Source: Castor canadensis
Taxonomy: Eukaryota > Chordata > Mammalia > Rodentia > Castoridae
Direction: 5' to 3'
Length of the DNA: 64,000 nucleotides
Assembly (NCBI RefSeq): GCF_047511655.1
Contig: NC_133397.1
Coordinates: 128,734,308 to 128,798,307 of the forward strand
Within the stretch, counting starts at the first letter, position 1; each line of letters starts with the position of its first letter. Made by a program: the position numbers and the translations under genes. Of the stretch, positions 23,496 through 33,397 are shown one piece after another. The notes under the pieces were generated by a model. The model saw only the letters and a program-made list of their open reading frames with translations. It did no database searches and was not told the origin of the DNA.

Positions 23496-24097
23496 CGCTA
23501 TAGTTTTAATATGTGCATATTACCTAAACAACATGGATGCTAAAATTACTTTTTTATTTACTCATGAATGTATGAAGCACGTACAATGGTTAGGCACAAG
23601 GGATAGTGGCACGGATATGGTTATGCTGTGCTGCAATGACCCACTGAGCCTGACTAAAACAGTGGATTCAGATTCTGGCTCTGCTTCTCACTTCCTCTGC
23701 ATCTCGGCACAGAGTGTGCAACAGGTATTTGTTGAATGACTTGTGGTTGGAGCTACTTAACTGTTATGAGTCAAAATGAGGCTAGAGATGCTGCCTACCT
23801 CACAGGGACATCGTGACGACAAACGACAGAACGTGTCACTAATTCCAGTGACACATTCTAATGAACTCTCCCACTAATGCTAAGCTCATTTACACCCACT
23901 GTTGCCTTGACTCCTCACAGGAACCTTCTCGTCCACTCATTTGGCATTCAGCAGTCAGGTAATTCTTGACACCACAGCCAGTGCTGTGTAGGTGCCAACA
24001 AATAAGAGCAAACACACCAGGGACATACTCACTTCTCACAGGAAAAGAAGGGCAGAGAGGAGGAGCGACTTGCCCATGCTCACGTTGGTGAAGGTGT

Positions 24098-24173
24098 CTT
24101 TCTTTCCTTCCTTCCTTCCTTCCTTACTCCCTTCCTTCCTTCTCTCCTTCCTTCCTTTCTCTCTCCCTCCCCA
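24098..24173. repeat. (TTCC)n microsatellite
   Basis: TTCC repeats with CTCC interruptions form a pure pyrimidine tract. Confidence 0.95.
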
Positions 24174-24425
24174 CAATGCTACAAGTGCTAGAAACTTTGA
24201 AAACCAAGGAAGACTGAAGTAAATTTTGTCACTGTTCTCAGTGATACTTCAGAGCAGTCGAATAATCAAGTAAATGCACGTCTTTTTAAAAAAATTGATT
24301 ATTTATTGAGTGCACAGCCATGTTGTAGGAGAAGCAAAAGAAATATCACAGGTCTTTAGACACTAATCAGCAAAAAGATACAGAGAAAAGCAAAGTTAAT
24401 ATAAGGTTTTATTTACCAAATTCTC

Positions 24426-24828
24426 TCTTTTTGGCAGTACCAAGGTTTGAACTCAGGGCTTCACACTTGCTAGGCTTCTTTTGGAGATAGGGTCTCGTTT
24501 TTTGCTGGGTCCTGGCATGGACAGTGATCCTCCTACTTTTTAGGCTTCCCACTGTTTCTGGGTTGACAGGCAGACACCACCATGCCCGGCTTTTTCTGTT
24601 GAAATGGGGTCTTGTGAACCTATTTGCCAATGCTGGCCTGGTACCCAGATCCTCCCCATCTCTGTCTCCCATGCAGCTGGGATAACAGGTGTGAGCCACC
24701 ACACCCAGCTAGTGGTTGAGATGGAGGTCTCCTGAAGATTTTGCCCATGCTGGGCTTGAACCATGATCCTCCGAATCTCTGCCTCCCAAGTAGCTAGGAT
24801 TACAGGGGTGAGCCACCAGTGTCAGCCC
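24426..24828 (-). mobile_element. Composite SINE: three B1-like units plus tRNA unit, minus strand
   Basis: From left to right: a tRNA part (GGCAGTACCAAGGTTTGAAC, shortened), then three successive B1-like units that end near 24590 (CACCATGCCCGGC), 24712 (CACCACACCCAGC) and 24828 (CACCAGTGTCAGC). Confidence 0.88.
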
Positions 24829-25231
24829 AAATTCTTATTTTATTCTACAAGGTTAGGGATCTGAGGATGGAAGTGACAAATGACAAGGTGTTGAAGAGTT
24901 TGCGCTGAAGAAGTAGATGGGCTGGACTAGTTGCCTGGCCTCGGGTGGGCTGGCTGTGAGCAGCTGTACATTAAGAGCTATATTCATATTTGGGATGCCT
25001 GGGAGCGGGCGTGGTGCACTCCAGGTGTGGTAGAGAGAGAGGCCTGCAAAGACAAATTCCTTTAGACTTTGAAAAGTCTGAGGGACAAGTTTGGTGTAAT
25101 TAGATGGTAGGACTTCCAGTGCCAAGGGAGAGTCAGCATCTAAGCTCATAACAGAGGGTAAAAATCTGTCACATACAGAAGAAAAATCATTAAACACACT
25201 CAGCAGGTTAATTCAAGAAGTCATGCCATCA

Positions 25232-25641
25232 GGCCAGGCCCTGGGGCTCACATCTATAATCCTAGCCACTGGGAGTCAGAGATCAGGAAGATTGTGCTTC
25301 AAGGTCACCCCAGGCAAAAATTTCTCGACACCCCATCTCAACCAGCAAAAGTTGGGCATACTGGCTACACCTGTCATCAGGGCTATGAGAAGCAGAAATA
25401 GGAGGACAGAGGTCCAGGCACCATCTCAACCAATCAGCTGAGCATGGTGAGGCATATCTGTGAACCCAGCTACATGGGAGGCACAGGTAGGATGATTGCA
25501 GGCAAAAATGTGAGCCCCTACCTGAAAAATAGCTAAAGCACAGAAGGGCTGGTGGAGTGGCTTAAGTGGTAGGGTGCCTGTCTAGCAGGCATGGGGCCCC
25601 GAGTTCAAACCCCAGTGCCACCAGAAAAAAAAAGAAAGAAT
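25232..25641 (+). mobile_element. Composite SINE: three B1-like units plus full tRNA unit
   Basis: Units start at about 25232 (GGCCAGGCCCTGGGGCTCAC), 25345 (GTTGGGCATACTGGC) and 25438 (CTGAGCATGGTGAGGC), followed by GGGCTGGTGGAGTGGCTTAA and an undeleted tRNA interior, with an A-rich tail. Confidence 0.88.
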
Positions 25642-25654
25642 TATTTTATTTTAA

Positions 25655-25786
25655 TTAGTTTATTTATGGCAGGGTCTCAATATGTAGCCCAAGCTGTCCT
25701 GAACCCCTGATCCTTCTACCTCGGCCTCCCAAGTACTGAGATTGCAGGTGTACTGAGATTACAGGTGTGTACCACCATGCCTGGCT
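25655..25786 (-). mobile_element. B1-like SINE, minus strand, with internal 17-bp duplication
   Basis: GGCAGGGTCTCAATATGTAG, CCAAGTACTGAGATTGCAGG, then a repeat of TACTGAGATTACAGGTG, ending CACCATGCCTGGC. The near-identical units are at 25734-25750 and 25751-25767. Confidence 0.85.
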
Positions 25787-26169
25787 GAAGTATTTTCAAT
25801 TCTGTTCAGCAGTTCATTAATCTCCTTTTTTTTTTTTTATGATCAGCTATTGGAAGTCGGTTATTTTGTTCCTCTGGTGGTGTCATGTTTCCTTGATTGT
25901 TTGTGATTCTTGTGGCCCTGTGTTGGTGTCTGTGCATTTGAAGAAGGAGGCTCTTATACCAGTCTTTAAAGACTGATTTTTTTCGAAGAAAGCCCTTTAC
26001 CAGTCAGCAAATTCAGAGAGTGTAGGCACGCTGTATCACATCATCCATGTGTGGATGAGCCTTGCACTCAGGGCCCTAACAGTGGACTTGGAGCCCTAAT
26101 CTGCAGAGGCAGCATGGCACCAAGGTCTCTTCCATTGCTACCTTCCTCTCAAGATAACCACCATCTCCC

Positions 26170-27190
26170 CTTTAAATGCCACAGATAAGTTTTGGCTGCT
26201 TTTGAAGTTTATGTAAGTGGGATTATATTGTACATACCCTTCTGTGGTGGCTTCTTTCGCTCAATATTATGTTCTTGAAATTTACTCCTGGTGTTCAGTG
26301 TAGAAGAAACTCAGCAATCCTTATTACTGTGTAGTAATCCATATAGTTTATCTCTATGTTGATGGGCATTTGAGTTGTTTTCTTTTGGGCTGTTTACGAA
26401 GAGAGAAGCTATAAACACTTTTTTGAATGCGATTTGATGAATGTGTACACACATCTTTGTTGAGCGTATAACCGGGGTGGAATGGCTGGGTTGCAGAATA
26501 TGGGTACTTAGTTTAGTGGAAAAGTCAAATGGATTCTGCAGTAGTGGTGAGAAGTTTGCTGTAGACCTGAGGGGCTCGGTGATAGAGCACTTTTAGCATG
26601 TGGAGGCCTGGGTTAGCTCTCCAGCACAGAAGAAGAAGAAGAAAAAAAGAAGTCAGCAGTAATGTTAGACCCTTTAATTTCAGCTATTCCCGGGGGTGTG
26701 AAGCGAGGTAAGATTTCAACTGGCATTTCTGGGATGATTAATAAATTGAGAACTTTTTCATATGCTTATTTATTTACTTATTTATTTTTTGAGAAATACC
26801 TGGTTATCCTTTCTTGAGAAATGTCTATTGAAATATTCTACTTATTTAAATGGGATTTTCTGCCTTGTTCTTGCTGATGTGTAGCTGTCTTTAGATATTC
26901 TGTATACAAGTCCCTTTTTGGATATATGTATGTGTCACAACATTCTTTTCTCACTGTGTGGTATCTTTTCATAAACAGCAGCTTTTAGAGTTAACTTCCA
27001 GTGACGCTTTTTCTTTATAGTTGGTACTGCATGTATTTAAGAAGTCTTTCTCTACCCCAAGGTCACAAACATTTCCTGATAATTTCTTTGAATAGTGTTA
27101 CTGTTTTATCATTTACATTTTGATCTAAAATCCATCTGGAATTGATTGGGGGGTATGGTGTGAGATATGCATCAAGATTACATGTGAACG
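26170..27190 (-). mobile_element. L1M fragment (3' part), minus strand, interrupted by an ID SINE
   Basis: Reversed L1 3' order: TTATTACTGTGTAGTAATCC, ATGTTGATGGGCATTTGAG, GGGGTGGAATGGCTGGGTTG, then past the ID insert ACTGGCATTTCTGGGATGAT, TTTTGAGAAATACCTGG, and AAATCCATCTGGAATTGATT. It has no intact frame. Confidence 0.75.
26566..26651 (+). mobile_element. ID-type SINE inside the L1M fragment
   Basis: GAGGGGCTCGGTGATAGAGC, GCATGTGGAGGCCTGGGTTA and CTCTCCAGCACAG are followed by an AGAAGAAGAAG tail. Confidence 0.85.
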
Positions 27191-27720
27191 GGCAGTTGTC
27201 CAGAGACAGACAGACGGTACCGTTCCCCACGCACCACAGCAGCCACTGTGACAAATTGAGTGACCATCTAGTGTAGGTGTTTTGAACTCTAGTGCACTGG
27301 TCATTTCACCTCTCCTTGTGTTAAGTCCTCCAGCGGGGCTCCCTGTCTCACCCTACTAAAACACGCACCACTCAAGTGCCTCCTCCACCTCCCCTTGCAC
27401 TCTGTACGCCGGTGGCTGTGACAGGCTGTTTGTGGTGACCCGGGGCCCTGTCCCATCAAAGCCCTTGAAATAAGTAGAAAGCCAGCCAGGTGTGCGCAGA
27501 CGGGGAGCAGACCTGCCGGGTAATTTAATTAAAGAGCGCGGGGCAGGGGGAGGAGCGGACCGGGTCAGCGAGGCCCGGTTCTGGGGCGAGGGGAGGAGGC
27601 CACCGCGTGTAAATGTCGCGGACGGCGAATGGGGTGGCCGGGGCGGGGCCCCCGGGCCGCGAATCAGCAGGCGAGGGCTGGAGCGCGCCGGGGCGCAGAG
27701 CCGCGCTGCAGCCAGCGGGC

Positions 27721-27767
27721 CGGGCGGGACCGGGCGGGACCGGGCGGGACCGAGAGGGACCGGGCGG
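27721..27767 (+). repeat. 10-bp GC-rich tandem array, about 4.7 copies
   Basis: The unit CGGGCGGGAC occurs at 27721, 27731 and 27741, then as the variant CGAGAGGGAC at 27751 and a partial copy at 27761. It lies in the putative 5' UTR exon. The G3-N1-G3-N3 spacing fits the canonical G-quadruplex pattern on the sense strand. Confidence 0.9.
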
Positions 27768-27785
27768 CCGTGCGCACCGCGGGCC

Positions 27786-27848
27786 ATGAGCCGCCCCGGC
27801 CCGGGCAGCAGCGGCTACTGCGCGGGACGCGCAGCGCCGCGACCCTGA
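27786..27848 (+). other. Upstream ORF (20 codons) in putative first exon
   Basis: An ATG at 27786 with G at -3 opens a 20-codon frame starting MSRPGPGSSGYC and ending in TGA at 27846-27848, 10 nt before the splice donor. If exon 1 joins directly to the coding exon at 33387, this frame is the same as that of BCAR3, and its stop lies 21 nt before the BCAR3 ATG. The peptide matches nothing I recognise and is probably not functional as a protein. As a uORF it could lower translation of BCAR3. It only counts if transcription starts upstream of 27786. Confidence 0.45.
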
Positions 27849-27940
27849 GCCCCGCGAGGTGAGTGCGTCCCCGGGGCGCCCGGAAGCCTCGGCCCGGGGA
27901 GAACTGGGTGCGGAGGTCGGGGACGCGGAGCGGCACCGCA

Positions 27941-27997
27941 GAGCCGGGCCGGATCGGGTCGGACCGGGTCGGACCGGGTCGGGCCGGGTCGGGGTGG
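27941..27997 (+). repeat. Second 10-bp GC-rich tandem array, about 4-5 copies
   Basis: The unit GGACCGGGTC (first copy GGATCGGGTC) repeats at 27951, 27961 and 27971, with a variant at 27981 and a degenerate copy before it. It starts about 90 bp inside the putative first intron and shares the GGACCGGG core with the array 180 bp upstream. Confidence 0.9.
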
Positions 27998-29564
27998 CCG
28001 GAGCGTGGGTGCGGGGCTCGCGCGCTCCCGGGCTGGGGACGCCATGGGTGTCCCTGCGTCTTTGCCGCGGACCCGCAGCTTCCCAGGGCGAGGGTCTCGT
28101 CGCCGGACCCCGCTCGGTTCCGACCCAATCCAACCCCAGGCCGGCCGGGGTAGGGGACAGGCGAGGGTCCCCAGGCTCGCAGGCCGGGGCGCCTCTCCAG
28201 TCCTCTCGGAAGTTTGTTGACAACGTCGCCTCCTTTGTTGGGAAAGACGGCGCTGCGGGAGGGGCGCGCGGGAAGGAGGCGGACGCGGCCGGTGTCCCGC
28301 GTGGACGCTCGGCCCAGGCCCGGGCAGGTGCGGGGGCTCCGCCTGTCCAGCCCGGAGTCCGCTCCCGCGTAAAGAGGAGGAGGGAGAGCCGCGCGCGCCG
28401 GTCTCGTGAACCTTGACTCGCATCTCCCGAGGCCGCTCCGGCTCTCCATGGACACTGCCCTGCCCGGGGATGGTCAGTTCGGGAGCCGATGAGCCCTCTC
28501 CGTGTTGCCCCCCGGGACCGAGCGGGACCCGGGGGAAGAGAGAGGCCGTGGGGACACCCGGGGGTTGTGCGCAGTGGCCCCCAGCAATGTGCCCACCTGC
28601 CTTGCCAAGTGCTCGCTCTGTGCCAGCTCCAACTCTCTCTAAACTGCGACATTTCCAGGGTGACTAACCGAGATCTCAGTCTTAAGAACTTTGTCCTGTG
28701 AAACTCTGTGCTGTGTTGCTTGAAACACAATCCCTGGAAGAATTATTCATGCTTCAATCCTTTGGCTAGACTTCATAAGATTACTTCAAACCTAAAGAGA
28801 TACTCTTAATTTCTAAACCCGAGGAAAACTTTATTCTAAGTGGATAAGCCAATTTTATTTGTGGGGTTGTCTTTGTCCTACTCTGCAGAGAAGATAAAAG
28901 ACTATAGATCCATTGTAAGTTCTCTGTCATGGTCATAGTGAGGCAGCTGAGGCTGTGACATTTCTTGAGTTTAAAATATGATAGAAATTTCTTAAGGCCC
29001 CCATCAGATAATCATTTATGAGTTTAACTTGAAAATATCCCATTTCAGAAATCAGAAAAAAATTCAAACAAGTAAGCTGCTTCTCTCTGCCTTGACTTGC
29101 AAGATCGTTGGTTGTTTGGAGTTATCTTTGTGAACCAAGTGAGTTGAACCTTATTCTGGGTCAGGGAAACAGCAAACCCGTTAGTGTTTGTCATGCTGGC
29201 TTGTGTCCTTAACGTTCATACCCATGTCATGTTTTCATAGCAAGATGCTTTCCTATCAAGGTCTTTGACCTTTGTGTATGTCTCAATATCTGCCACTGAG
29301 TTTGTTTACCTGTTCAGTAGAAAGAGGTCAAGTCAGGTGGCCAAAGTCTCATCCAGATGTTTCTGTCAAAGCCTGCATGTGGCTCCTTTGCTGTGCCCAC
29401 TTGTATGTCCCACTTGGCTTGGTGTATTTATGTCTGTTATTCTAGGTTTAAGCATTTCCCTCCTGGTGCTTCCCTGGTGTAGTGACACCATGTGTGAACT
29501 TCCAGCATAATAAGGATACAGTGAACAAGCAAGACAGGCATGGCTCCTGCCCTGCTTACAGGAG

Positions 29565-29775
29565 ACACGCCATTTATTGAGTGCTTGCAGTAAGTCCAGG
29601 GTTTCATATAGATCACATTTAATTTCCACAACAGCCCGGTGAAATAGATCTGGTTAACACATTTTACAAAGGAGAAGCTGAGAGTCAGAGGGTTGAGCAG
29701 CCTGTCCCAAGCCTACAGCTAGGAAGGGAGGCAGAGCAGAGGTTTAAAGTGGTGGGTATCTGGCTCCCAGACCTA
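29565..29775 (-). mobile_element. MIR-family SINE relic in intron 1
   Basis: CCATTTATTGAGTGCTTGCA, TTAATTTCCACAACAGCCC, ACATTTTACAAAGGAGAAGC and CTACAGCTAGGAAGG follow reversed MIR order. Confidence 0.75.
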
Positions 29776-29894
29776 GGTTCTGAAGCATCAAACATTTTGA
29801 TTTTTAAGGACCAGATAGTGCATAAGAAGAATGTAATGATCAGGACAGAAGCATTTCTAAGTGGAGAAAACACGGGAACCAGAGTCTGGGGTCT

Positions 29895-30240
29895 CCAACC
29901 ACTCGTGCTGCTGCTCAACCACTCGTTCCCACCTCAGGGCCTTTGCGTTTGCTGGAATGCAATCCTTCCTCTGCCTGGAACTCCCTTCACCTCTTTTCTT
30001 GGTGGATTTCTTCTCTTTTCTTCAGGTCCCTCTTCAGAAAGGCCTTCCCAGACCACCCTGATGTAAAGTCACCCCTCACCCCAAGCCAGGATCTCCTGTC
30101 ATTTCACCCTGTTTTGTGTTCTTTAGAGCATGTACAGCTTGGGGATTAGTTGCCTCCTTTTCGTGTTTGTGTTGGTGGGATACCTCCAAAACAAGGTAGG
30201 CTCCATGAGAGCAGAACCTTATCTGAATTATCATAGCCTC
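29895..30240 (+). mobile_element. L2 LINE 3' region in intron 1
   Basis: CACCTCAGGGCCTTTGCGTT, CCTCTGCCTGGAACTCCC, TTCAGAAAGGCCTTCCCAGA and GTAGGCTCCATGAGAGCAG are in the classic L2 3' order. Confidence 0.85.
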
Positions 30241-30819
30241 AGCTGTGGTGTGCTGTAAGCCCGCAGAGAAAAATCTGTGGACAGTGGACAGTAGTGTGGA
30301 GCTTCAAAAGGATGGATGCCAGCGCCCTAGCCACGGACATTCCTCTGTCATTACTCCCAGTTGTGGCATGGCATCAAGATTTTCTTATACACAGCCAGGT
30401 AAGAACTGCTGTTTTATGTTCTCAGAACCCATTCTGTGCTTTGGTCCTCCCAGGCCTGAAGCAGGCGTGGTGAGAGAGAGCAAGGCTAGAACTCACAGCC
30501 CCAGATAGTTTAAGAGGTACTTTCACATCTGTTATCACAGGAGGGATCTACTCTGGTTTAAATATCCCTGTATGTTGATTACTATTAAAAGTCTACGTCT
30601 GCTGTTGCTCCTAACTGCACAGACCAGCATCTAACCTCCTCCTAGACAGAAGTGTCCCCTGGCGCCTCACAGCAGCCCCCGTGGTGAGCTGTGTGTCCTC
30701 CTGCAGGAATCCATTTTTGAAAGTGCTTGATAAGTTATAGCATCGCATTCTCCCATGCTGGGAGGCAGGAGGCCTCAATCTCCTGTGTTTCTTTGCTCTG
30801 GCCTCTGTCCTAGCTCAGA

Positions 30820-31240
30820 GTTCTTCATGGTTCCTTAATGGGTTATTGCCATCCACCTGCCTATCTTCCCGTTTCCCTCTTTCCCCCTCCAGAGTTACCT
30901 ATCTGGGTGCAGACGGGATCGGTCCCTCCTCTCTTCCAGGTCTTCCCTAGCACTCGGAGCCAAGTTCAAGCACTGGCAGAACTTTCAAGCCCTCATGGTC
31001 TCATCCTAAGCTGTGTCTTCCAGGAATTGCTTCTCAGCTTCTCTTCTCAGATCACACCACAGGGCTTGCAGCGTGCTCAGCCTGTGGGGACACCTCCATG
31101 TCTTTGTGCACCTGCTGTTGCAGCACGCTCTTGGAATGCTTCTCCCTGAAGATTTCAGCCTTTCAAAATTTTTTGGCCCCTCTGAGATCCTCCTAGAGTC
31201 CTTTTGTTGTTGTTCCTTCCAGCATGGGGTTGCTGTTTGT
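30820..31240 (+). mobile_element. Possible further L2 fragment
   Basis: CAAGCCCTCATGGTCTCATC and CTTGGAATGCTTCTCCCTG recall the L2 3' region. The match is weak. Confidence 0.3.
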
Positions 31241-32385
31241 GAGTTCTACTAGTCTCTTCAAGTTCACTGCCAGGGGTTGGTACTTGGGTTTCTTTGTTTT
31301 TCTGTGTGTCTTATGTGGAGTAGGCTCTTAAATATTGGTTGAATTAGAGGTAGAAAAGGGAGGCTAACAGCCTTCGTTTTCAGGGAATAAATGGAGTTGT
31401 GAATAGCTTGTGGAAGGGCGTAGAAGAACATTTTAGTTCATCTTGAGATCTTCATTGATCCTAGATCTGCAGAGAGGAAACAGGCTCCCAGAGACACTTT
31501 TGCCCTCCATACTGTCTTGGAAATAGACTTGATCAACTCATGGCCTGCTGTACATGAACAGACTTTGTAAGGTGCTACTGATGTCTGTCTGGGCTTCCTT
31601 GAAATGATTCAGGCCTGTCTATGAAGTAGGCAGGGGCCGAGAGCTGGAACAGAGCGTTCCCAGATGTAAGGTGTGTGCACGTGCGGGTAAGGGTACACAG
31701 TCCTGCTTGGTTTGCGTCACGGGTGGTCAGGTGAGGAGCTAGGGAACTTGGTTTCTTTTTTAATAACAATGATTAACACTGAGCAAGTGCTGACAGTGTG
31801 AGTCACAGGACTCATGACCCTATTGTTCTGTACCTACCGGGAGCCAGGCCTTCTGTGTGGTCTTGGGTGGACATGGAGCAGACACCCTTCAGAATCACCA
31901 GGTCTTGGATTCCTTGACTATAGGGCCTTTCCTCCCAGCCCCTGGCACTCTTAGCTTTGCTTCCTTTGTACACCTTTGTCTTTACCCGGTGCCAACTCTG
32001 TCAGCCTTGGAGGTAGTCTTCAGGCCACATCCCAAGTCCTCAGTTCCTTCCAAACACTGAGTTTGCTGTGATTCTGCAAGGGGATTTTTGCTTAAAGCGT
32101 TTTGCTAACCAATGCTGCCAGTGAGGACTGAGGGCTTCAGGGCCTGAGGACAGGTGGGGAGCAAAGGGCTCCCCTCAGCAGCCTGGGGACAATGGGCACT
32201 GGGCTCAGCTGTCCTGTGGTGGTGCACAGACCACAGTGTGGTACCACAGGCAGCATGGGACAGCTCCGGGGACCTTCTGTCTCCAGAGGGCAACACTTTT
32301 CTTTATTGGGGCTCCTATTTCTTGTCCTCTATATGTTGGCCTTGAAATGTCTGATGTCATTTGGCTTAGGTCAGAACAATAATTT

Positions 32386-32600
32386 GGCCTAGTACCGGTG
32401 GCTCACATCTGTAATCCTAGCTACTCAAGATACAGAGATGAGGAGGATTGCAGTTCAAAATCAGCCTGGGCAAATAGTTTGCGAGATGTTATCTTGATAA
32501 ACCCTTCACAAAAAAAAAGGGCTGGTGGAGTGGCTCAAGGTGAAACCCCTGAGTTTAAACCCCAGTTAAAAAAAACCAAACCAAACAAACAAACAAAACA
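32386..32600 (+). mobile_element. Composite SINE: B1-like unit plus short tRNA unit
   Basis: GGCCTAGTACCGGTGGCTCA, CTGTAATCCTAGCTACTCAA and CAAATAGTTTGCGAGATG, then GGGCTGGTGGAGTGGCTCAA joined directly to CCCCTGAGTTTAAACCCC, with an A-rich tail. Confidence 0.92.
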
Positions 32601-33397
32601 CCATGGTTTGGTTCTGGGATACAAGAGCACTGACCCCACTCAAGACGACTGTTTCTTCTAGGCAGAGCTGGGCACGACTATTGAGGTTACTTCTGCAACC
32701 TCATTGCCATTTTCTTCTCTTTCCATAAGCTTTCTGCTTCACCTCCCTTTTTTTCTTTCCTCTTTCCCTTTTCTTCTTCCTGACTTTATAGGCACCCATG
32801 GACTTGCTCCACCCTGCTGGCGACAGGCAGCTTCTGGACCCCTCTGGGATGCTCCCACTCCAGCAATTTTCCTCTGCAGCTGAGCCCCCTAATGTGTGGG
32901 GAGAAGGGTTCACCACTGACCCCTGACCCCGGATGGTCTGTTAATTACAATGCATGCTTTATTTATAAGCTTCAAGTCTTTGCCAGAAAAGTTCTGCCCC
33001 ATCCCTGCAGGTAGCACAACTGAGGTTGGCACAGCTGAAGGATTCCACTTGTCCCTGCCTGTTCATATCGCTCGTGGGATGGTGGCAATCTGCACACTAG
33101 TTATGAAATAATAGCATGGTTCATGTGCCTCTAATGACTCTGAGATGTTTGTTGTCCTTTCGGTTTCAAGGCCAATCCTGGCCTATTCCTCCCCAGGACC
33201 CTGAAGGAGATGAGAACTTCCTGTTCTTCTTAGACTCCATGAGTGGCACCCTCCAATGCTGTTTGTCTCTTAAGATTTTGTGGGTATTTTCTTTTGCTAT
33301 GTGGCCTATCTCCACTTCCTTTATCAGTAGGATACTGGTTCTCGACTGTTGTCACTTTAGCCTTCACTCTTTTCTTTCCTTCTTAGAGTTGAGAATC

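Larger units (their letters stand above)
27600..27858 (+). other. BCAR3: Putative non-coding first exon of BCAR3 (3' end defined, 5' end approximate)
   Basis: The right boundary is a near-consensus donor, GCGAG|GTGAGT, at 27858/27859 inside the CpG island. The left boundary is a guess because no start-site signal is decisive. The exon would carry a GC-rich 5' UTR with a 10-bp tandem array able to form G-quadruplexes and a 20-codon upstream ORF. Joining it to the acceptor at 33386/33387 leaves 11 nt of further 5' UTR before the BCAR3 ATG and puts an in-frame TGA upstream. Other untranslated exons could lie between the two, and transcript data would settle this. Confidence 0.55.
27480..28460 (+). 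promoter_or_regulatory. BCAR3: CpG island, probable BCAR3 promoter
   Basis: About 1 kb is very GC- and CpG-rich, while the rest of the window is CpG-poor; this contrast is seen directly. It contains GC-box (Sp1-type) sites such as GGGGCGGGGCC at 27640-27650, two 10-bp GC-rich tandem arrays (27721-27767 and 27951-27990), and a strong splice donor at 27858/27859 facing right. No convincing TATA box is seen; an AT-rich TTAATTAA at 27525-27532 stands alone at the left shore. CpG islands of this kind are normally promoters with dispersed starts. The first BCAR3 coding exon lies 5.5 kb downstream on the same strand, so I infer that this is a BCAR3 promoter. It could be one of several alternative promoters, and divergent antisense transcription is possible. 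The exact start site cannot be read from sequence. Confidence 0.85.
27859..33386 (+). other. BCAR3: Putative BCAR3 intron 1
   Basis: This 5.5 kb lies between the CpG-island donor and the acceptor of the first coding exon. It holds the right part of the CpG island, a MIR (29565-29775), an L2 3' region (29895-30240, perhaps extending past 31,000) and one composite SINE (32386-32600). Stretches 28,460-29,560 and 31,250-32,380 show no feature I can name. An additional untranslated exon cannot be excluded. Confidence 0.55.

Noticed and set aside
27525-27532. TTAATTAA palindrome as a TATA-like promoter element
   Set aside because: It sits at the shore of the island with no nearby initiator, and CpG-island promoters usually lack TATA boxes; too short to support.
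27951-27990. CRISPR-like array
   Set aside because: The 10-bp units are contiguous with no spacers, in a mammalian CpG island.
27480-28460. miR-760 hairpin, which lies near the 5' end of human BCAR3
   Set aside because: I looked for the mature sequence on both strands and did not find it, so this is probably a different BCAR3 promoter or miR-760 lies outside the window.
27525-28730. Long minus-strand and plus-strand open frames in the CpG island as genes
   Set aside because: Extreme GC content suppresses stop codons in several frames at once; the translations are low-complexity Arg/Pro/Gly/Ala and overlap each other.
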